Assembly: GCA_937922005.1 (NCBI GenBank)
Contig: CAKZWV010000024.1
Span: 1-56,524 of the forward strand
DNA length: 56,524 nucleotides
Direction of reading: 5' to 3'
Origin: an uncultured Clostridia bacterium
Lineage (GTDB): Bacteria; Bacillota; Clostridia; Saccharofermentanales; DTU023
A program made the translations under genes and the position numbers. Below are positions 50,849-56,524 of the stretch, in pieces; positions within the stretch are counted from its first letter, which is position 1; each line of letters starts with the position of its first letter. The notes beneath the pieces were generated by a model. That model saw nothing but the letters and a program-made list of their open reading frames with translations, was not told the DNA's origin and did no database searches.

Positions 50849-51472
50849 TTATTCCAAAATTTTCCCGTCCCGCGAAATGGTCACCACTTGCCAGGGAATA
50901 AATTTTCCACTTTTTCTTAGAGCATTTTCCCCAGCCCGCTGCAAACCACCACAGCAGGGAACCTCCATTCGTACGATGGTTAGGCTCTTAATATCGTTAC
51001 ACCGAAGGATTTCTGTCAGCTTTTCTGTGTAATCTACATGGTCCAGTTTTGGGCAGCCGATCAAGGTTATTTTTCCTTTCATGAAGTCTTCATGCATATT
51101 GGCATAGGCATAGGCCGTACAGTCTGCTGCGACCAAAAGCTTCGCCCCATCAAAAAAGGGTGCCTGGATCGGTACCAGCTTAATCTGGCAAGGCCACTGG
51201 TTCAGTCTAGACAGGGTCTTCTTCACTACATGCTGTTCCTTTTGGGCTGCCTTCACTGCCGCTTCATCATAGGCTGGAGCCTCCCTCTCTTCAAAGCTAA
51301 TCGCTCCTGTCGGACATTGGGGAAGACAATCACCCAAGCCATCACAAAAATGTTCCCTAACCAGTTTTGCCTTCCCGTCTATGATATCAATGGCCCCCTC
51401 ATGGCAGGCACTGGCACAAAGCCCACAGCCATTACACTTTTCTTCTGCGATGTGGATTATTTGTCGGATCAT
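50849..51472 (-). CDS. 4Fe-4S ferredoxin-type protein of the hcp operon
   Basis: 207 residues with two cluster motifs near the N-terminus, CNGCGLCASACHEGA and CDGLGDCLPQCPTGA, and a further C-terminal domain with several Cys (VAADCTAYAYAN, IGCPKLDH, VPCCGGLQ). It probably supplies electrons to Hcp, as the ferredoxin-like partners of hcp do in other anaerobes. First gene of the leftward operon; AAGGAGG precedes ATG. Confidence 0.87.
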   Translation of the reverse strand: MIRQIIHIAEEKCNGCGLCASACHEGAIDIIDGKAKLVREHFCDGLGDCLPQCPTGAISFEEREAPAYDEAAVKAAQKEQHVVKKTLSRLNQWPCQIKLVPIQAPFFDGAKLLVAADCTAYAYANMHEDFMKGKITLIGCPKLDHVDYTEKLTEILRCNDIKSLTIVRMEVPCCGGLQRAGENALRKSGKFIPWQVVTISRDGKILE

Positions 51473-51501
51473 CTACGCTTCCTCCTTGCCTTGTTGAGAT
51501 C

Positions 51502-51544
51502 AGTTTAGTATACTCCAAGCGAAAAGTATGTGGCTTGAGCCACA
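51502..51544. promoter_or_regulatory. Crp/Fnr-type palindrome between the ferredoxin and regulator genes
   Basis: TGTGGCTTGAGCCACA (51529-51544) has perfect 7-bp arms. Leftward TAAACT (51502-51507) lies 29.5 bp from the centre, and TATACT (51507-51512) 24.5 bp. The geometry is identical to the site at 50823-50838, which supports one regulator acting on both promoters. It may also autoregulate the rightward regulator gene. Confidence 0.7.
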
Positions 51545-51617
51545 ATTTAAAGAATTATCCATTTCGAGGCGAAATTCATGATTTGCGCCAGATTTGAAGA
51601 AGTTCAAGGAGGTGGTA

Positions 51618-52298
51618 ATGATGCCAACCATGGACGAGGCCCTGTTGGAAAAAAGCATATTGTTCCAAGGAATGACCGAAGACGAGCGCAAGGCCTGTTT
51701 AGACGCCTTGCAAGCCCATGAAAAAGCTTATAAGAAAGGTACCCCTATCTTGAATGCCGGGGATGTCACAAAGGAGATGGGCCTGGTCTTTTCGGGGAGC
51801 GTTACCGTAGAAAGCAACGATGTCTGGGGAAATTGCACGATTTTGGCCCATATCGGTCCCGGACAATTCTTTGCCGAAACCTACGCCCTCCTCCCCAACA
51901 CCGTGATGCTTGTCGACGTCATCGCGAACGAGAACTGCCGAATCCTCTTTCTCCAGATCGGCAAAGTATTATCAACAAATACTCCTGCATCATGGCTCCA
52001 AAGGCTCTATCAAAATCTTCTCCTTATTTCCGCCCACAAAAATTTGGCCCTCTCAGGACGCAGCTTACATACGGCTCCTAAGAGCGCTAGAGGCCGGATC
52101 TTGGCCTACCTCCATTCCGTCGCACTACAAAAGCATGCGCAAGAATTTGATATTCCTTTCAACCGTCAGCAGTTAGCTGATTACCTCAACCTCGAACGCA
52201 CCAACATGTCAAAAGAGCTCACTCGGATGCGAATAGACGGGCTCATCGAATGTCAAAGAAGCCACTTCAAACTGCTATCAAACGGGGATAAGGCGTGA
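51618..52298 (+). CDS. Crp/Fnr family regulator (HcpR-like by context)
   Basis: 226 residues: an N-terminal cNMP-binding-type beta barrel (residues 15-115), a dimer helix and a C-terminal winged helix with recognition region FNRQQLADYLNLERTNMSKELTRM. No N-terminal Fe-S Cys cluster like that of FNR is present. Divergent from the hcp operon; in several anaerobes a Crp/Fnr member (HcpR) activates hcp in response to NO, and the two palindromes here fit this. The start at 51618 has AAGGAGG; the longer frame begins with TTG without a site. Confidence 0.85.
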   Translation: MMPTMDEALLEKSILFQGMTEDERKACLDALQAHEKAYKKGTPILNAGDVTKEMGLVFSGSVTVESNDVWGNCTILAHIGPGQFFAETYALLPNTVMLVDVIANENCRILFLQIGKVLSTNTPASWLQRLYQNLLLISAHKNLALSGRSLHTAPKSARGRILAYLHSVALQKHAQEFDIPFNRQQLADYLNLERTNMSKELTRMRIDGLIECQRSHFKLLSNGDKA

Positions 52299-52368
52299 GA
52301 GGGAGACGATGGGAAGAAGATAAATCGTCATACTATCTCTCATACCAGCTTTGGGAAGCTCTGGAAGG

Positions 52369-53400
52369 TCAGCGGGAGTATTTTGTAGCTCGGCCTTGGC
52401 CGGTCTTACGCAAGACTCCTTGATCGATAAGACGATTCAACAGACGTAGGGTCTTTTCTCGGCTCATACCGGCTTTTTCTGCGATTTCCTGCCGAGAAAA
52501 GAGCATCCCCGGCTCTACTAGGTCTAAAATTTTAGCCTCCTCCTGGGTGAAGAAGGGAACCGCATCCAAAGAGGGCAGAACAACTCGGATGCTGCCTTCC
52601 GTAATCGTAAAGGTCGGCTGCACTGCTTTCCCCTGGTAAACCATCTTGATCCGCAAAATCCCCGTGCCAAACTTTTCGATGAGACCCAGGCGAAAAAAGA
52701 TTCCTGCCACAACAGGATTTCTCAAAATGGAAACATATCCTCTAAAATAGTCTTCTGTTTGAATCCCAAAAGGTAAGCCACCAGGCGACGTAATTTCCAG
52801 GCGATCTGGAAACATGGCGATATGAATATTTGCAGGGAGATCCCAAGCCCGATGGACCAAGGCATTGGCCAGAGCCTCCCGAAAAGCTGTTTCTGGGATG
52901 GGCAACACGGTAACCCGGTCTGTTCCAGTAATTTTTTCATATTGGTAGCAAGACCGAAAAGTATCAATTGCCTGCTGATATTGCGCAAGGATGGACTGAT
53001 GGACGTAACTCGTCCGCTTGCGTATTTCGTTGATACTTTCTCCAAATTCGATCATATCCAGTCCTGGCATGGCATTTTCATCCGCAAAGAGTTCGGCCGC
53101 ATGGTTGTATCCAGTCTTATCCGAATACAAATTCAATGTTTTGAGGATATCGCAAGACACATTATCTACTTGAAGCTTCTTACTCAAAAAGCTGTGAAGT
53201 ACGGTAAAAGAAAACTGATCTTGTTTGGAAGGCAGTTGATCAAAATACTGATCACGACCTTCCAGGATTAAGCGTAGCAATTCACCATAATTTTCTTGAT
53301 TTTCCCGCATCGCTTGATCCTCCTCACCTAGGCTACTGATAGGATAATCATAGCATTCCGCCCTACTCTTTGCAACGTATTCCAGGATCGTATCATTCAT
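52369..53400 (-). CDS. ATP-binding HTH regulator, RecG-like/AlbA_2 family, N-terminally short
   Basis: 343 residues. The C-terminal two-thirds match the HATPase_c_4 module of putative transcriptional regulators (PIPETAFREALANALVHRAWD, EITSPGGLPFGI, NPVVAGIFFRLGLIEKFGTGI) plus a final winged helix (FSRQEIAEKAGMSREKTLRLLNRL). The AlbA_2/Schlafen-type N-terminal domain that normally precedes it is absent, so the gene may be a 5'-truncated derivative. No ribosome-binding site precedes ATG 53400, which lies within a 17-bp repeat. The C-terminus ends KYSR, encoded by a variant of the CAAATACTCCCGC motif. Confidence 0.75.
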   Translation of the reverse strand: MNDTILEYVAKSRAECYDYPISSLGEEDQAMRENQENYGELLRLILEGRDQYFDQLPSKQDQFSFTVLHSFLSKKLQVDNVSCDILKTLNLYSDKTGYNHAAELFADENAMPGLDMIEFGESINEIRKRTSYVHQSILAQYQQAIDTFRSCYQYEKITGTDRVTVLPIPETAFREALANALVHRAWDLPANIHIAMFPDRLEITSPGGLPFGIQTEDYFRGYVSILRNPVVAGIFFRLGLIEKFGTGILRIKMVYQGKAVQPTFTITEGSIRVVLPSLDAVPFFTQEEAKILDLVEPGMLFSRQEIAEKAGMSREKTLRLLNRLIDQGVLRKTGQGRATKYSR

Positions 53401-53473
53401 AGTGACACGCATGATACTATCGTATCGATCATAGCAATACGAATACCATTATCATATCACTCATAGTGATACG
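53393..53473. repeat. 17-bp direct repeat flanking a palindrome-rich segment
   Basis: TCATTCATAGTGACACG (53393-53409) and TCACTCATAGTGATACG (53457-53473) differ at two positions. TATCACT and AGTGATA form an inverted repeat at the right copy, and further TATCG/CGATA pieces lie between. It covers the start of the ATPase/HTH gene and could be its operator. Confidence 0.55.
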
Positions 53474-53629
53474 TAAATTCTTTCGTGGCAAATACAGGTG
53501 CAACGAAAAAGCAAAAGTCCCCACGATATATTTGCCCCTATGTTTATCATTCCTTTCCTTTTTTCTCCTTTCCCAGGAAAAGGGCTACTAAAGAGTGCTG
53601 TGAGACGCCTTTGAGATATTCTCTGAGAA

Positions 53630-54520
53630 TTACGGTTTATCCGGATTTTTCTTCAGATAATCTGGAATAGTAGCGTTCTCAATTTCTTGCTTCTCTTGAC
53701 GGCGGATCCGATATATGATAGTAGCAATCACCACGCCAAGGCAACAAACAAAAGTCATAGTGGTAAACATTGGAAGAAGAGCGATATAGTGCTCCCTATT
53801 CATATGTTCTGTCTTTATGGTGTGCAGGAAAGCAGCCAAAGCTGCGATAACAACTCCAATCTGCAGACAATAGTCCCCATGCTTTTCCTCCATAGTAGAC
53901 CAATTGATCATATTAAACGAATTATTCATAGAATATACCCACCAATATATTAGAAAAATGGGCACCAACATGTTAAGATAAGGAATAAAACCAAGCATCA
54001 ATACGGTAACGATGACTGTATAATACATGCTCAGATAAGTGACCATGGCAGTGATTGTAATTCGTAGATAATACCGTCCTGCATTTTCGAAAGATTCTAT
54101 ATTCCATTGACTAAGGTAGCCCAAGATGAGGATCACAAAAAACTCCAATACAATAAGGCTATGAGTTAGTATTGAAAGGCTCAAGCCAGATCTCTGGATG
54201 CCCTCTTCGGGATAAAAAAATAGCAGAAAAGCCACCAAAGCCGCACATAGATTGCCTATATGAAGGCAATCCCACACCTCCTGCTCGGTCCAATCATCCC
54301 AGCTGTGTTTACTCATGAGTCGATTTACAAAACTTGAAATCGCTAAAGCAATTAGAGGAAGGGTCAGCAGCGTTACGATGCTAAACATGGTAGAAAAGAT
54401 TCCCCCAGATCGATCGAGGTCACGAGCATCAAGGATTTTCTCCCAAAGATTTGAAAAAGGGCCTAACACGACCATCAGATTTATAATAGCATTAATCGGT
54501 ATACGAACAAGATACTTCAT
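53630..54520 (-). CDS. Multi-pass membrane protein, unknown
   Basis: 296 residues with about seven or eight hydrophobic segments spread over the whole length and a basic, Lys/Arg-rich C-terminal tail after the last helix. No family signature was recognised. AAAGG six bases ahead of ATG supports the start. Base composition is lower in GC than the core genes, and it lies among accessory genes, so it may be acquired. No operon partner. Confidence 0.65.
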   Translation of the reverse strand: MKYLVRIPINAIINLMVVLGPFSNLWEKILDARDLDRSGGIFSTMFSIVTLLTLPLIALAISSFVNRLMSKHSWDDWTEQEVWDCLHIGNLCAALVAFLLFFYPEEGIQRSGLSLSILTHSLIVLEFFVILILGYLSQWNIESFENAGRYYLRITITAMVTYLSMYYTVIVTVLMLGFIPYLNMLVPIFLIYWWVYSMNNSFNMINWSTMEEKHGDYCLQIGVVIAALAAFLHTIKTEHMNREHYIALLPMFTTMTFVCCLGVVIATIIYRIRRQEKQEIENATIPDYLKKNPDKP

Positions 54521-54872
54521 CTTTTGCCTTTCCCGATTGGCAAGCTCATGGCTCGTAGCCCTATGAACAAATATTCCTCCGAGTCATCCGTCGTGGGCAT
54601 TCCTCGCAACGCGCCAACCGTCAGGCCCATGAGCCCTACTTAGCGTTACTAGGAACGTTACCTACAAAAGGCACCGCCTGCTTGCGACAGGAAGCACCTG
54701 GCGTAGGTCAGCTTATTTGGCCTATACTAGCATTTTCCAAAACCTTGATCAAGATCCTAGGAGACTTCATCCCCTAGCTAACAATCCCCAACGCTTTCCT
54801 CCACCGTACCGCATCTTTCTAAAGTTTTTCAAAATAGTGGCTCACTTGAAACGTCCCCCCATCCATGCACAA
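54521..54872. other. Gene-free region with one inverted repeat
   Basis: No gene was found. ACCTAC (54660-54665) and GTAGGT (54703-54708) enclose CCTG/CAGG and GGCACC-type pairings, giving a possible 49-nt stem-loop. No match to a known RNA class was recognised. Stop codons are frequent in all frames. Confidence 0.4.
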
Positions 54873-54916
54873 TTGGGGAGCATTTTGTTATAATATCCAA
54901 GGAAATTGTTCCCCAA
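54873..54916 (+). promoter_or_regulatory. Promoter/operator of the Fic-like gene
   Basis: An extended -10, TGTTATAAT (TATAAT at 54889-54894), lies between the arms of an inverted repeat TTGGGGA (54873-54879) and TCCCCAA (54910-54916). A protein bound to the arms would block transcription, as in autoregulated toxin modules. No separate antitoxin gene is seen. Confidence 0.5.
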
Positions 54917-54930
54917 AAGGAGGACTCAAC

Positions 54931-55875
54931 ATGGCACCACAATATAGTGAAATCCAAGAATTGCTCCGAAGTCGTGCCGACCTCAACGCACGATTGAACC
55001 TCATGCCCTATGATGGCACACCAGAAACCAAGGAACGTGGCGACAGAAAATACCTTTACGTAAGAAAACGTGTCGGAGGAAAACAGACATCCACTTATGT
55101 AGGGGCATATACCGAGGAACTGTATAATCTACTTTTGCGCAATGCCAGAGAAGCTCGTGAAATCAGAAGATCTCTTCGTAGCATAGAAAAGCAACTTGCT
55201 GAAGCCGGCTATACTGAAAATGGCCTTCCTGCCGAAGTCATCGAAAACATTGCCTTTGCCCGCGCCAATATGAAGACGAATATCTATGATCAGGCCGTTT
55301 TAGAAGGGGTGGCCACATCCTTCCCTCAGACGGAAGAAATCATAGAAAACGGAAAAGTATATGGCATGACAGCCACCGACGTACAGAAAATATTAAATTT
55401 GAAACACGCATGGGAATTTATTTTAGACCCTGATGTCCTTGCCAGCCGTTCCGATTATTATATGCTGAGTCATATTGCAAGACTTGTTAATGAAGGCTTT
55501 TTTGCAGAAGGGGGGCGAATCCGCGGCGTCCCAGTTTCCATAGGCGGTTCATCTTATGTTCCTCCCCTGCCCTATGAAGGTGACGTGAAAGACAGCATCC
55601 AAAAAATCGTTGAAGATGATGACGATGCCATTCATATTGCCATTCAACTTTGCTTGTACTGTATGAAGACCCAGATCTTCTTGGACGGCAATAAGCGGGC
55701 TGCTGTTATCTTTGCAAACCATTATCTTATTTCTCATGGCGGAGGCTTTTTGGTCATCCCTGAAAAGGAAGTGCCAGCGTTCAAAAAGTTGCTTGTAAAA
55801 TATTACGAAGGTGAAGATATCTCTGTTATTGCAAGCTTTATGAAAGAACGCTGTTGGAAAACCATAGAGCACTAA
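54931..55875 (+). CDS. Fic/Doc-like protein with altered catalytic motif
   Basis: 314 residues from ATG 54931, which has AAAAGGAGG upstream. The N-terminal third is charged and helical; the segment YDQAVLEGVATSFPQTEEII aligns with the region before the Fic core that contains the inhibitory Glu-Gly in many Fic proteins. The core motif reads QIFLDGNKRAA: Phe, Gly-Asn and Arg are kept, Lys replaces the second Gly as in Doc, and the catalytic His is Gln. It is therefore either inactive in AMP transfer or uses different chemistry. No antitoxin gene adjoins. Accessory context. Confidence 0.8.
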   Translation: MAPQYSEIQELLRSRADLNARLNLMPYDGTPETKERGDRKYLYVRKRVGGKQTSTYVGAYTEELYNLLLRNAREAREIRRSLRSIEKQLAEAGYTENGLPAEVIENIAFARANMKTNIYDQAVLEGVATSFPQTEEIIENGKVYGMTATDVQKILNLKHAWEFILDPDVLASRSDYYMLSHIARLVNEGFFAEGGRIRGVPVSIGGSSYVPPLPYEGDVKDSIQKIVEDDDDAIHIAIQLCLYCMKTQIFLDGNKRAAVIFANHYLISHGGGFLVIPEKEVPAFKKLLVKYYEGEDISVIASFMKERCWKTIEH

Positions 55876-55912
55876 GCCTCAACTTAATTAGAGCTAAGCT
55901 GAAAATTTCCTT

Positions 55913-56056
55913 CCCCAGCGCAACAACCAAAGCCATCATCAGCGAAAAGCCCAAGTCAAAAGCCATCACTCCCACGTTTGAGTGCTCCCATTTCGACATC
56001 TCAGGAATCAATTCTTCAACCACTACGTAAAGCATAGCCCCAGCCGCAAAAAACTG
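55913..56056 (-). pseudogene. ZIP family metal transporter, C-terminal fragment
   Basis: Forty-eight codons carry the end of a ZIP transporter: FFAAGAMLYVVVEELIPEM includes the Glu-Glu metal-site helix, and FSLMMALVVALG matches the usual last helix. A stop at 56057-56059 cuts it off upstream, and the natural end after ALG is lost, the frame running on to 55838. It is a relic. Confidence 0.7.
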
Positions 56057-56078
56057 TCAAACACTGAATACGATAAAG

Positions 56079-56104
56079 GGGTAGGAAATCAAGATTTCCT
56101 ACCC
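56079..56104 (-). terminator. Terminator of the Ig-like-domain gene
   Basis: GGGTAGGAAATC (56079-56090) and GATTTCCTACCC (56093-56104) form a perfect 12-bp stem followed by C-rich sequence and TTT on the minus strand, eight bases past the stop codon. Confidence 0.75.
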
Positions 56105-56111
56105 TTGGTCA

Positions 56112-56524
56112 TCATTTGATTTCAAACGATGCAAACACCGAGTGGTTGGTTTGTCCAGCAGAAACAGATTTTACTATCCGATAAGTTACATTGCTTTCCA
56201 AAACAACAGCATTTCCAATATCATAGTGGAATTTATGACTTTCGTTTGGAGAAATAACAATTAATATATCAGCATAGCTTAATGACAATGGTATATCTTT
56301 CCATGTCTCACTGTCCATTTTTTGTAAAGAAAAATCTTCTCCCATATCAATATCGACATCAGAATTATTGGTTATAGTTATGTCAATACTTCCTGCTGCA
56401 TCAGCCGAAACTGTCATACTAACTTTTCCATCTAATTCTGAAGGATTGATATTTAAACCATCATCCATCGGTTTATTGTTTTCAATCTGTTGTGCAGAAT
56501 CTCTGTCAACAGAAGGTATATCAC
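56112..56524 (-). CDS. Protein with C-terminal bacterial Ig-like domain, partial
   Basis: The reading frame is open to the window edge; 137 codons are visible. The C-terminal 110 residues look like the Ig-like domain (Big_14 type) found at the end of many Bacillota lipoproteins: ITNNSDVDIDMGEDFSLQK, then a proline/serine-rich turn and TYRIVKSV. The upstream part is Asn/Gln-rich linker. The N-terminal domain, probably a signal peptide, lies outside. ATG 56468 is an internal Met and not the start. Confidence 0.7.
   Translation of the reverse strand, partial: DIPSVDRDSAQQIENNKPMDDGLNINPSELDGKVSMTVSADAAGSIDITITNNSDVDIDMGEDFSLQKMDSETWKDIPLSLSYADILIVISPNESHKFHYDIGNAVVLESNVTYRIVKSVSAGQTNHSVFASFEIK

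Noticed and set aside
54660..54708. A tRNA or known RNA in the inverted repeat
   Set aside because: No cloverleaf or T-loop sequence is seen; only a stem-loop is supported.

Overview
The window looks like the chromosome of a low-to-mid GC Gram-positive anaerobe (Bacillota, Clostridia/Tissierellia type; the genus cannot be fixed from the sequence). The evidence is strong AGGAGG-type ribosome-binding sites throughout, an MprF-type lysyl-phosphatidylglycerol protein, KtrAB, a TelA/XpaC operon, a hybrid-cluster protein under a divergent Crp/Fnr regulator, a lipobox-type MsrAB and signal-peptide/papain-type surface proteins. No rRNA, tRNA or CRISPR array was found. Most of the window is ordinary chromosome, but both ends and 44.9-47.5 kb are accessory DNA rich in broken genes.

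Layout. 1-830: the edge of one insertion sequence next to an internally deleted copy of a relative. 0.83-4.2 kb: a strikingly AT-rich island with a heterodimeric ABC exporter and a possible 22-codon peptide gene. 4.2-6.3 kb: remnants of a switchable hsdS/recombinase locus and an ADP-ribosylglycohydrolase. 6.8-10.2 kb: a DUF4143 ATPase and ktrBA. 10.3-16.1 kb: a flavin reductase-like protein and a 1664-residue secreted papain-like protease that also carries one rhodanese and two thioredoxin-like domains. 16.5-28.2 kb: ABC exporter, radical SAM protein, nitroreductase, metallophosphoesterase, M20 peptidase, alpha/beta hydrolase, mprF and an RlmI-type rRNA methyltransferase. 28.3-33.1 kb: a four-gene VWA/XpaC/solute-binding/TelA envelope operon. 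33.3-44.9 kb: antiporter, NSS symporter with coupled msrAB, a patatin-HD fusion, MFS carrier, mutY, a lipoprotein and an MBL-fold hydrolase. 44.9-47.5 kb: a broken small gene, a complete AbiEi/AbiEii module with its autoregulatory-type promoter, and a broken fic gene behind a multi-box operator. 47.5-52.3 kb: a nitrosative-stress operon (ferredoxin, DUF2249, hcp, bicupin) facing its likely Crp/Fnr regulator, with two matching palindromes. 52.4-56.5 kb: an ATPase/HTH protein, a membrane protein, a Fic-like protein with an altered catalytic motif, a ZIP remnant and the end of an Ig-like-domain protein.

Functional themes are redox and nitrosative defence (hcp operon, MsrAB, nitroreductase, flavin reductase, secreted thioredoxin/rhodanese protein), envelope homeostasis (mprF, TelA operon, patatin, exporters) and genome defence or addiction (abiE, fic genes, hsdS remnants). 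Two genome-scale patterns cut across the genes. One is a roughly 13-bp motif, CAAATACTCCCGC, that recurs in every reading frame and both orientations. The other is a habit of short degenerate tandem repeats at gene edges and as in-frame inserts within conserved enzymes.
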